Shown here one piece after another: positions 18,105 to 26,421 of a DNA stretch of 64,000 bases. Made by a program: the position numbers and the translations under genes. Under the pieces are notes generated by a model. That model worked only from the letters and a program-made list of their open reading frames with translations, had not been told where the DNA came from and made no database searches. Each line of letters opens with the position of its first letter. Position 1 is the first letter of the stretch. Origin of the DNA: CAVTWH01 sp963850915 (GTDB lineage: Bacteria > Actinomycetota > Actinomycetes > Mycobacteriales > Micromonosporaceae); contig CAWKND010000007.1 in NCBI GenBank assembly GCA_963850915.1, forward strand, positions 62,001 to 126,000, read 5' to 3'.

Positions 18105-19343
18105 ATCGAGCGCGTCACTACGGTCGTCATCGGCGCGGGGCACGCGGGCCTCGCCGCCAGCCGCTATCTGCGCGACCGGTCGATCGACCACGTCGTACTC
18201 GAGCGCGGCGAGGTGGCGAACTCCTGGCGGCGCGAACGCTGGGAATCCCTGCGACTGCTCACTCCCAACTGGCTGAGCCGCCTGCCGAACCACCACTACG
18301 CAGGCCCGGACCCCGACGGCTACATGACGACGGGCGAAGTGATCGAGTTCATCGAGCGCTTCGCCGCTGTCTCCGGCGCTCCCGTCCGGACCGGTACCAA
18401 CGTCACGTCGCTACGGCGTACCGACGACGGCTACCAGGTGACGACAGACCGCGGCGAGATCCGTTGCCGGGCGGTGGTCATCGCGAGCGGCGCCTGCAAC
18501 CAGCCGACGGTGCCGCAGTTCGCAGCGGCGGTACCGGCGCCGGTCGCGCAGCTGACGCCGTTCGAGTACCGCGAACCCGGCCAGCTCCCCGACGGCGGCG
18601 TACTCGTCGTGGGAGCGTCGGCGACCGGTGTACAGCTGGCAGCCGAGTTGCAGCGGTCAGGCCGGCCGGTGACCCTCTCGGTCGGCGAGCACGTGCGGTT
18701 GCCGCGCACGTACCGCGGACGCGACGTGCTGTGGTGGATGAGCGCGTCCGGGCTGTGGGACCAGCGGTACGACGAGGTCGACGACCTCGCCCGCGCCCGC
18801 CGGCTACCGTCGCCGCAGCTGGTCGGGACCACCGACCGCAGGACGCTGGATCTCAACGCACTCACCGCGCTGGGTGTCGAGCTGGTGGGGCGCTGGGCCG
18901 CAGTGCGGGACGGTCGCGCGCTGTTCTCCGGCGGCCTGCGCAATGTGTTCTCGCTCGCGGATCTCAAGCTGCAGCGCCTGCTGGGCACGTTCGACGACTG
19001 GGCTCAGACTCGCGGGCAGGACGCCGACGTCGACCCGCCGGAGCGCTTCGCCGCCACACGGGTACCCGAGTCGTCGCGGTTGCAGCTCGACCTGGGCAGC
19101 GGCGAGATCCGCGCGATCGTCTGGGCGACCGGTTTCCGACCCGAGTACGGGTGGCTCGACGTACCCGTGGTCGACGGCAAGGGCTACCTGCGCCATGAGG
19201 GCGGCGTGGTCGACAGCCCCGGACTGTACGCGCTGGGGCTGCCGGTACTGCGGCGGCGCAAGTCCACCTTCATCCACGGCATCGAGGACGACGCGCGTGA
19301 AGTCATCGACCATCTCACGCGGTACCTGGCCGTACGCCCCTGA
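18105..19343 (+). CDS. Flavin-dependent monooxygenase (CzcO/FMO-like), apparent ATC start
   Basis: The protein has an N-terminal FAD site (TTVVIGAGHAGLAASRYL), a second dinucleotide site for NADPH (GVLVVGASATGVQLAAEL) and a late FMO-type motif (RAIVWATGFRPEYGW). Homology begins immediately at residue 2, but in this frame there is no ATG, GTG or TTG between the upstream stop and the FAD motif. An ATC at 18105 sits 7 bases after GGAG where a start is expected. Either ATC is used, as happens rarely with non-NTG starts, or a base is wrong. Starting at the first ATG (18213) would remove the FAD site. Length from ATC is 412 residues. Confidence 0.85.
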   Translation: MERVTTVVIGAGHAGLAASRYLRDRSIDHVVLERGEVANSWRRERWESLRLLTPNWLSRLPNHHYAGPDPDGYMTTGEVIEFIERFAAVSGAPVRTGTNVTSLRRTDDGYQVTTDRGEIRCRAVVIASGACNQPTVPQFAAAVPAPVAQLTPFEYREPGQLPDGGVLVVGASATGVQLAAELQRSGRPVTLSVGEHVRLPRTYRGRDVLWWMSASGLWDQRYDEVDDLARARRLPSPQLVGTTDRRTLDLNALTALGVELVGRWAAVRDGRALFSGGLRNVFSLADLKLQRLLGTFDDWAQTRGQDADVDPPERFAATRVPESSRLQLDLGSGEIRAIVWATGFRPEYGWLDVPVVDGKGYLRHEGGVVDSPGLYALGLPVLRRRKSTFIHGIEDDAREVIDHLTRYLAVRP

Positions 19344-19394
19344 TCCGGACACGCTGTCTGGCAAACCCCGGCCGTCACAGGTAGTGTCACAGTC

Positions 19395-19643
19395 ATGCCC
19401 ACAGCCAACCTCACGGTCTCCTTGGATCCGGCGATCATCGACATGGCCAAGGCACAGGCTGCCCAGCGCGGCATGGCCGCCTCTGCCTGGGTCGCCAAGC
19501 TGATCCGGGACGCCTCCCTGGTCGAGGCATCGCGCCGCTACGACGAGTACAACCGGGCCGCGGTTGACGCCGCCGCGATGGACACGTGGGACGCCGCCAA
19601 CGCCAGCGAGCAGGATGCCCGCCTGACGGGTACCGAGTGGTAA
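19395..19643 (+). CDS. Ribbon-helix-helix-like antitoxin
   Basis: This 82-residue protein has an N-terminal strand and two helices typical of RHH antitoxins (LTVSLDPAIIDMAKAQAAQR, then WVAKLIRDASL) and a flexible acidic C-terminus. Its stop overlaps the start of a PemK/MazF-like toxin gene, the usual antitoxin-toxin order. Confidence 0.75.
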   Translation: MPTANLTVSLDPAIIDMAKAQAAQRGMAASAWVAKLIRDASLVEASRRYDEYNRAAVDAAAMDTWDAANASEQDARLTGTEW

Positions 19644-19933
19644 GTCAGGGCGAGATCTACGAGCACGAAGTCGCCGGTTCCCGGTACCGCGTCCTGGTCG
19701 TGTCCGGCGATGCCCACAACATCAGCCGTGCGCCGTGGGTGGCCCCGATCCGGCACGGCCGGGCCGACATTCCGCCCTACCTGGTGGCCCTGCACGACAC
19801 CGACCCGCTCGGTGGCGCTGTCGACCTGGACCGGCTGCGTCGAGCCACTCCCAACGGCGACCTGATCGGCCTGGTGACCGGGGCGACGATGAACCGGGTA
19901 CGCGAGTCCGTCACCGCCGTGTTCGCCGGCTGA
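19637..19933 (+). CDS. PemK/MazF-like toxin
   Basis: This 98-residue protein starts at a GTG overlapping the antitoxin stop. GEIYEHEV, then RYRVLVVSGDAHN and the late GLVTGATMNRVRESV match the MazF/PemK beta-barrel endoribonuclease pattern, with an unusual first segment. It would cleave RNA when freed from its antitoxin. A family call is reasonable; activity is untested. Confidence 0.75.
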   Translation: MVSQGEIYEHEVAGSRYRVLVVSGDAHNISRAPWVAPIRHGRADIPPYLVALHDTDPLGGAVDLDRLRRATPNGDLIGLVTGATMNRVRESVTAVFAG

Positions 19934-19949
19934 CTCGGGGTCTGCCGGG

Positions 19950-20510
19950 TCACGGGAGTTCTTCGCGGGCCTCGCGCGCGTATTCGCCGAACACCGCCTC
20001 CAGATAGCCGGCCAGTGTCGCGGGCGCGAACGGCAGCAGGTCGGCCACGAGTAGCGGCGCGTGCCACGCGTAGTCGGGCCAGGTCGGCGATTCGACCGGT
20101 ACGGCGTCGTCGGGGTCGCGGTACTCGTCGGGATCGGGACACTCGGCGGCGGCGCCGGCCGGCGCGAGCGCTTCGTCGGTGCGGGCGGGCTGGTGGATGC
20201 CCAGCGCGCCGGCCAGTACAGCCAGCAGTACGGCGACGTCGACCCGCTCGGCTGGCAGCCAGGCCGCGGCCGCGCGATAGCACCGGCCGATCACCAGCGT
20301 GATGTCATCCGAGTTGAGTCCGTCGGGATGGGTGTCCTCCAGCAGCGCCCGCAGCACGTCACCCAGGACCCGAGCGCCGGCCAACTGGGTGGCCAGCTGA
20401 GCGGTGGCGCTGTCGTAGGCCGCCGCGTCGACACCGCCGATCGCCGCGTCGACGGCCTGGGTGACGGTGCGGACGAGGTCGCGGGCCGGTCCGGGAATGG
20501 TGCTCGCCAT
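19950..20510 (-). CDS. Hypothetical protein, alanine-rich helical
   Basis: This 186-residue protein of unknown function is largely alpha-helical and acidic at its C-terminus (SPTWPDYAWHAPLLVADLLP near the end). I chose the ATG at 20510, with AGGATGG 6-7 bases upstream; a start at 20525 is possible. It is convergent with the toxin gene, 17 bp away. Confidence 0.6.
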   Translation of the reverse strand: MASTIPGPARDLVRTVTQAVDAAIGGVDAAAYDSATAQLATQLAGARVLGDVLRALLEDTHPDGLNSDDITLVIGRCYRAAAAWLPAERVDVAVLLAVLAGALGIHQPARTDEALAPAGAAAECPDPDEYRDPDDAVPVESPTWPDYAWHAPLLVADLLPFAPATLAGYLEAVFGEYAREAREELP

Positions 20511-20669
20511 AACACCATCCTGCATCGACGCGGCTCCCGACCCACCCGCCTGACACGGCGGGTTCGGTGCTCCCGACGGGCGAATCACCGAGATCCGGTG
20601 ATTCCTCCTCACCTGCCGGGCGGCAAACCTGGCAGCGGTCCGCCGCCCGGCTGGAAATTCAACGGCGGA

Positions 20670-20996
20670 ATGACATGGCCGAGTACGCCTGGGAGCGCTG
20701 CCGAGCGGATCCCAACCGAAGGGGCGCCCTACGGCGACTCGTACATCGTCTGCGGCAGCGGCGGCGGTGCACCGCAGGAACCGCAGTGGGTGGCCAACCT
20801 GGAGGCCGTCGACGGCCCGGTCACCATCGAGCTGGGCGCGGACACGGCACTGGCCGACCATCGGGTGGTACGCCCCGGCCGCGACGACGACTGGGACCAG
20901 CTGTACCGCGTGTGGCGCACGTACTGGCCGGACGCCGCGGCGGACGAGCAGCAGACCGACCGGAAGTTCCCGGTTGCGGTGATCACCCCGCGTTGA
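20670..20996 (+). CDS. Small hypothetical protein
   Basis: This 108-residue frame has good third-position GC bias in its second half, with PQWVANLEAVDGPVTIELG and ending DRKFPVAVITPR. It begins at an ATG after GGCGGA. It ends 10 bp before the stop of the convergent NRPS. I do not recognise a family; it could be a fragment of a larger gene. Confidence 0.45.
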   Translation: MTWPSTPGSAAERIPTEGAPYGDSYIVCGSGGGAPQEPQWVANLEAVDGPVTIELGADTALADHRVVRPGRDDDWDQLYRVWRTYWPDAAADEQQTDRKFPVAVITPR

Positions 20997-21006
20997 CGGC
21001 TGGCTG

Positions 21007-24000
21007 TCACACCACGCGGTCGCGCAGCGCCTCCAGGCCGACCAGGTCGTCCGGGCGGGCGTCCGGTACCTCCCGGTCGAACCGGGCCAGCGCCGGGATC
21101 CGCCCGGCCACCAGTACGCCGAGCGCGAGCAGCAGCGCGAAGGTGATGTACGTGAGCCCGATCCCCCGACCCGGCCCGGTCCCGATCAGCTGGCCGACCG
21201 AGCCGTGCAGTACGCCGCCCGGGTTGAGTGCTGCCTGGAACAGGTGAGCCGCACCGGGGCCGAGCAGGATGAAGCCGATCGGCATGGTGCCCCAGGCGAA
21301 CACCGTGTTCAGCGCGAAGATCCGGCCGTGGAACCGGGCCGGTACCTTCACCTGGATGATCGTCGCGTAGATGGTGTTCATGACGGTCAGCGCGAGGAAC
21401 ATGCCGAACACGCCGGCCGCGATCACCGGTATCGCCGCGCGTACGCCGGTGACCAGGCACGCGGCCGTGAGTACCAGGTACGCGACGAGTACCCCGCGCA
21501 TCCGGCGCCGGGTCGGGCCGCCCCACACCGCCATCAGCACGCCGCCGAGTGCGATGCCGAAGCCGCCGGCAACCGACACCTCGGCCAGGTCGCTCAGGTG
21601 GGCGAAGCTCAGTACGAGTGGCTGGAACATGATGAACAGCGGGCCGAGCAGCAGGTTGGTCAGCGCGAAGAAGGCCAGCATGGCGCGGAATCCCTTGTGC
21701 CCCATGGCCAGCCGGAAGCCGGCCCGGATCTCGGCGCCCACGCTCTCCCGCCGCTGCCAGCCCAGCAGCGGTGGGAAACGCAGTGCCGCGGTGACCGCCA
21801 CCGCGACCACGTAGCTACCCACGTCGATGAACAGGATGCCGCGCAGCCCGACGGTGGCCAGTACGGCCGTGGCCAGCACGGGTACGGCGAACTGGGCGAT
21901 GCCGCTACCGGCCTGGACCAGCCCGTTGGCGTGGCCGAGGAACCGTTTCGGGGCGAGCTGCGGTACCGCGGCGGAGTACGCGATGCGCTGGAACGTCAGC
22001 GTCGCCGACATCGCGGTGATCAACGAGTAGATGACCGGATGGGTGAGGTGGCCGGTGATCAGCAGTACCAGCATCACCGCCTGGATCGCGCCGGCCACGC
22101 AGTCAGCAGTGATCATCACGGTACGGCGCGGCCACCGATCCACCACCGCACCGGCCAGTGGCGCCACGATCAGCCCCGGTACCAGGCCGAGCGAGGCGAG
22201 TACAGCCAACTGCAGCAGCGAGCCGGTACGCAGGTAGAGCCACAACGGCAGGGCGAACTCGGTCAGCGCCGTACCCGTCATGGACACCAGCTGGCCGGCG
22301 GCGACCGCCAGGAACCGCGACATGCTGGGCGCCGGACCGTTCGACGGGGTCGCCTCGACCGCGCCACGGTGCGAGATGCCGGCCAGCCGCCAGGTACCGG
22401 CGTCGTGCTCCGGGCCACGGTGCGCCGTGGTGACGATCCGGGCCAACTCGTCGGCACGGAACTTCAGGAAGTAGTGACCCGCCTCGTCCAGTACCACCAG
22501 CCGGGTCTCGCCGGTCAGGAAGTGCCACTCGCGGAAGCGCTCCGCGTAGTAGTTGGTGATGTCGTCGCGCTCGCCGACCACCGAGACGACCGGCGCGCGC
22601 AGCCCGGTGGCTCCGTCGCGCAGCAGCGAGGTGAAGTACTCCTCGGCGTCCAGGCTCTCCTGGCGCATCTGCCCGATCAGTTCGCGGGCCTGTGCCGGGT
22701 CGACGTCGTCCATGGAGACGCCGAGCGAGACGAGCCAGTCGCGGTACCGGCGGTCGCTGCTCAGCCGCTCCAGCCGGGTCATCAGCCGGGTGACCGGGCC
22801 GGCCGGGCGGGCGAACGGGAACACCGCGCCGGCGTACACAGCATCGACCTGCCGACCGGACTCCTCCAGCGCGCGGGCCAGCGCGACAGCCAGCGCACCG
22901 CCGACGCCGCAGTGGCCGTACACGATGACTGGTCCGTCGATCCGCTCCTGGATCTCGGCGACGGCCGCGGCGACCAGCTCGTCGAAGGCGGCCCGCTGGC
23001 CCTCCCGGCCCATCTCGGCGCCGGTGCCGGCCACCGCGTAGAGCGCGTGGTCGGCCGGCAGCGCGTCGGCCAGCGGCTGGTACACCACCGCGCTGCCGCC
23101 GCCGTACGGCACGCAGACCAGCGTCGCGGTCACGCCCGAGCGCTCCGGGGTGAGCCGGTGCAGTACCCGGCCCGGGTCGCGGGCACCCGCCGGCGCGGCC
23201 AGCAGCGCGGCCAGCCGGCGTACGGTCGGCCGCTGGAACAGGTCCATCACGGTCACCGTGCCGGCCGGCCCGGGCAGCTCCCGGCGCAGCCGGGCGATCA
23301 CCCGGATACCGAGCAGCGAGTGCCCACCGAGGTCGAAGAAGTCGTCGTCGATACCGGGCGGCGCGATGTCCAGGATCTCCGCCCACACCGCGGCGACCGC
23401 GCGCTCCAGGTCGGTCTCCGGCTCCACCCGGCTCGTCGAGGTACTGAACGTGGGGGCGGGCAGCGCCCGCCGGTCCAGCTTGCCACTCGGGCTCAGCGGC
23501 ACCGCGTCCAGCCGGACGTACGCCGAGGGCACCATCGAGTCGGGCAGCGTCCGGCGCAGCTCTTCGCGGAGTACGGCCGGCTCCGGCAACGCGTCGGCGA
23601 CCAGGTACGCCACGAGTCGCCGGTCGCCGGGCCGGTCCTCGCGTACCGTGGCGGCCGCCTCGCGTACCCCGTCGAGTTCGCGCAGGGCCGCCTCGACCTC
23701 GCCCAGTTCGATCCGGACGCCGTGCAGTTTGACCTGCCCGTCCCGCCGACCCAGGTACTCGATCGTGCCGTCGGGCCGGTACCGGGCCAGGTCACCGGTG
23801 GCGTACATGTGCCCGTCGGCCGGTCCGTACCGCTCCGGTGTGAACCGTTCGGCGGTCAGCTCGGGCCGGTTCAGGTAGCCACGGGCCACCCCGGTACCGG
23901 CGATGTACAGCTCGCCGGGGAACCCCACCGGGACCGGCCGGCCGTACCCGTCGAGCAGGTAGATCCGGGTGTTCTGGATCGGCCGGCCGATCGGGATCCG

Positions 24001-26421
24001 GGCCGCGCCGGCCGCGTTGTCCCGCGTGACAGCATGCGCCGTGACGTCGATGGCGGCCTCGGTCGGGCCGTACAGGTTGTGCAGCTCGCAGTCGAGCCGG
24101 GCCAGTGCGCGGCGGGCCAGGTCGGCCGGGAGCTCCTCGCCGCTGCAGATGATCCGGCACAGGCTGGCACAGGCGTCCAGGCCGTCCTCGGCGAGGAACA
24201 CGGCGAGCATCGACGGTACGAAGTGGACGGTCGTGACGCCGGCCCGGGCGATCAGGTCGCGCAGGTACCCGGCGTCCTTGTGCCCGCCCGGCTTCGCCAG
24301 TACCAGCCGGGCGCCGGCGATCAGTGGCCAGAACAGCTCCCACACCGACACGTCGAAGCTGGTGGGCGTCTTCTGCAGGACCACGTCGTCCGGGCCGAGC
24401 GGGTAGGCGCGCTGCATCCAGTCGAGCCGGTTGTGGATGCCCCGGTGCGTGTTGACCACGCCCTTCGGCCGGCCGGTCGAGCCCGAGGTGTAGATGACGT
24501 ACGCGGCGTCGTCCGGTCCGGCCACCGGCGGCAGCGGCGTACCGTCGCCGGCCCAGGTACCCGGGTCATCCAGGGACCAGGCCCGGTCACCGTCGCACGC
24601 GCCGGGCGGCAGCTTGGTACGGGTGGCGCGCTGGAACAGCAGCACCGCCGGCGTGGCGTCGGCGAGCATGTACGCCAGCCGGTCGGCCGGGTGATCCGGG
24701 TCGAGTGGCAGGTACGCGCCGCCGGCCAGCAGTACCCCGAGCAGTGCGGGTACCAGATCGGCTGAGCGCTCCGCGCACACCGCGACGATCGTGTCCGGCC
24801 CGACACCTGCGGTACGCAGTCGCTGGGCGAGCCGCTGCGCCCGCGCGCCGAGCTGCCGGTAGGTGAGCGTGTCCGAGCCGGAGACCACGGCGACCGCGTC
24901 CGGCGCCGCGGCGATCCGCTCGCCGATGAGGTCGGGCAGGGTACGGGCCGGGCCGATGTCCAGCGCCGTGTCGTTCCAGTCCGCCAGGACCAGCTGCCGC
25001 TCGGCGTCGTCCAGCAGGTCGAGCGCGTCCAGCGGTACGTCCGGGCCGGCGACGACGGCGGCCACCAGCCGGCCGAACAGTACGGTCAGCCGCTCGATCG
25101 TCGCGGCGTCGAACAGATCGGTGCGGTAGCTGAGGAACCCGTGCAGCCCGTCGGGCGTCTCGCGCAGGTACAGCTCGATGTCGAAGCGGGTCGCGGTGAT
25201 CTCGAACGGGTGGTACTCGACCGCCGGCCCTGCCCCGTCGGTGGCGGCCCGGTCGTAGTTGAGCATGGTGAAGGTGGTCTGGAAGATCGGCGTACGGCTC
25301 GGGTCGCGTACCTGCCCGAGCGCGCCGACCAGCTGCTCCAGCGGCATCTCCTGGTGGGCGAGGTCGTCGAGGAACCGGTCGCGCACGCGGTCGAGCAGCG
25401 CGCCGAAACCGACCCCGCCGGACAGGTCGGCCCGCAGCGCCAGCACGTTCGCGAACAACCCGACCAGCCCCTCCAACTCGGGCCGGGTACGCCCGGCCAC
25501 GGTCGAGCCGACCGCGAAGTCGTCCTGCCCCGTCCAGCGGAACAGCACCGCCTGGTAGGCGGCGAGCAGCGTCATGTACGGCGTGGCGCCGTGCCGTGCA
25601 CCGAGTTCGAGCAGCGCGCGGGTGGTGGCGGCGTCCAGGGCGATGCCGTGGCCGGCGCCGCGGGTGGCGGGCGTGGCCGGTCGCGGCCGGTCGGTGGGCA
25701 GATCGAGCGGGGGTACCCCGGCCAGCCGGCGCTGCCAGTGCGCGAGGTCCCGGTCGCGTACCTCGCCCCGGTACTGCGCGCGCTGCCAGGCCGCGAAGTC
25801 GCCGTACCGCACCGCCGGCTCAGTGGCCACTCCCCCGTCTTCCGCGTACCCGGCCAACAGCTCGCGCAGGAACAGCTCGATGGACCAGCCGTCGGAGACG
25901 ATGTGGTGGTGCACGATGACCAGCACGTGGTCGTCCGGTCCCCGGGTGATCAGGCTGGCCCGGATCAGTGGCCCGGTGGCGATGTCGAACGCGGCGCCGG
26001 TCAGCTCCCGGATCCACTCATCGGTACCGGCGCTGTCCAGCTCCCGCTGGTCGAGCGCGATGTCGCTACCGTCCCCGACCGCCACCGCCGGTACGCCGTC
26101 CGACCCGGCCGGGAAGCGCATCCGTACGCTCTCGTGCCTGGCCACCACCCGGTCGAACGCGCGCGCCAGCCGGGCCCCGTCGACCGGCCCGGTCAGCCGG
26201 ATCACCTGCGGCACCGTGTACGCCGTGCTGTCCGGCATGAACTGGTCCATGAACCACAGCCGCTCCTGCGCGAACGACGGCGGTGGCGGCGTACCGTCCG
26301 GCCGGCGCGGGATGCTGGGTACGGCGCTGTCCCGGCCACGCTGCCGGGCGCCGCGCAGCCGGGCGGCGAGTGCCTGGGCCCGGAGATCGGTCTCTCGGGT
26401 GGTTTCGTTGACCGAGGTCAT
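21007..26421 (-). CDS. NRPS with C-A(Ser)-PCP-TE fused to an MFS transporter
   Basis: This 1,804-residue protein has five parts. The condensation domain (residues ~40-470) has HHIVSDGW intact. The adenylation domain (~500-960) reads, by my alignment to EntF, DVWHISLIDK, the code for serine. The carrier domain has DLGGHSLLG (Ser1035). The thioesterase (~1060-1310) has GHCGVGG, i.e. Cys1171 as nucleophile, an Asp in VVGERDD and His in DEAGHYF. From Met1367 there is a 12-helix MFS-type permease (for example LVPGLIVAPLAGAVVDRWPR). Synthesis, release and export are therefore in one chain. It is the last gene of the leftward operon and its ATG overlaps the previous stop by 4 bp, which decides this start over longer upstream readings. 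Confidence 0.93.
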   Translation of the reverse strand: MTSVNETTRETDLRAQALAARLRGARQRGRDSAVPSIPRRPDGTPPPPSFAQERLWFMDQFMPDSTAYTVPQVIRLTGPVDGARLARAFDRVVARHESVRMRFPAGSDGVPAVAVGDGSDIALDQRELDSAGTDEWIRELTGAAFDIATGPLIRASLITRGPDDHVLVIVHHHIVSDGWSIELFLRELLAGYAEDGGVATEPAVRYGDFAAWQRAQYRGEVRDRDLAHWQRRLAGVPPLDLPTDRPRPATPATRGAGHGIALDAATTRALLELGARHGATPYMTLLAAYQAVLFRWTGQDDFAVGSTVAGRTRPELEGLVGLFANVLALRADLSGGVGFGALLDRVRDRFLDDLAHQEMPLEQLVGALGQVRDPSRTPIFQTTFTMLNYDRAATDGAGPAVEYHPFEITATRFDIELYLRETPDGLHGFLSYRTDLFDAATIERLTVLFGRLVAAVVAGPDVPLDALDLLDDAERQLVLADWNDTALDIGPARTLPDLIGERIAAAPDAVAVVSGSDTLTYRQLGARAQRLAQRLRTAGVGPDTIVAVCAERSADLVPALLGVLLAGGAYLPLDPDHPADRLAYMLADATPAVLLFQRATRTKLPPGACDGDRAWSLDDPGTWAGDGTPLPPVAGPDDAAYVIYTSGSTGRPKGVVNTHRGIHNRLDWMQRAYPLGPDDVVLQKTPTSFDVSVWELFWPLIAGARLVLAKPGGHKDAGYLRDLIARAGVTTVHFVPSMLAVFLAEDGLDACASLCRIICSGEELPADLARRALARLDCELHNLYGPTEAAIDVTAHAVTRDNAAGAARIPIGRPIQNTRIYLLDGYGRPVPVGFPGELYIAGTGVARGYLNRPELTAERFTPERYGPADGHMYATGDLARYRPDGTIEYLGRRDGQVKLHGVRIELGEVEAALRELDGVREAAATVREDRPGDRRLVAYLVADALPEPAVLREELRRTLPDSMVPSAYVRLDAVPLSPSGKLDRRALPAPTFSTSTSRVEPETDLERAVAAVWAEILDIAPPGIDDDFFDLGGHSLLGIRVIARLRRELPGPAGTVTVMDLFQRPTVRRLAALLAAPAGARDPGRVLHRLTPERSGVTATLVCVPYGGGSAVVYQPLADALPADHALYAVAGTGAEMGREGQRAAFDELVAAAVAEIQERIDGPVIVYGHCGVGGALAVALARALEESGRQVDAVYAGAVFPFARPAGPVTRLMTRLERLSSDRRYRDWLVSLGVSMDDVDPAQARELIGQMRQESLDAEEYFTSLLRDGATGLRAPVVSVVGERDDITNYYAERFREWHFLTGETRLVVLDEAGHYFLKFRADELARIVTTAHRGPEHDAGTWRLAGISHRGAVEATPSNGPAPSMSRFLAVAAGQLVSMTGTALTEFALPLWLYLRTGSLLQLAVLASLGLVPGLIVAPLAGAVVDRWPRRTVMITADCVAGAIQAVMLVLLITGHLTHPVIYSLITAMSATLTFQRIAYSAAVPQLAPKRFLGHANGLVQAGSGIAQFAVPVLATAVLATVGLRGILFIDVGSYVVAVAVTAALRFPPLLGWQRRESVGAEIRAGFRLAMGHKGFRAMLAFFALTNLLLGPLFIMFQPLVLSFAHLSDLAEVSVAGGFGIALGGVLMAVWGGPTRRRMRGVLVAYLVLTAACLVTGVRAAIPVIAAGVFGMFLALTVMNTIYATIIQVKVPARFHGRIFALNTVFAWGTMPIGFILLGPGAAHLFQAALNPGGVLHGSVGQLIGTGPGRGIGLTYITFALLLALGVLVAGRIPALARFDREVPDARPDDLVGLEALRDRVV

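Noticed and set aside
20685..20705. TGGGAGCGCTGCCG as a second CebR site
   Set aside because: Only the left half matches and it lies inside a coding frame; probably chance.
21205..24765. Plus-strand open frame of about 1,186 codons over the NRPS
   Set aside because: Antisense to intact A, PCP and TE domains, composition-biased and without motifs.
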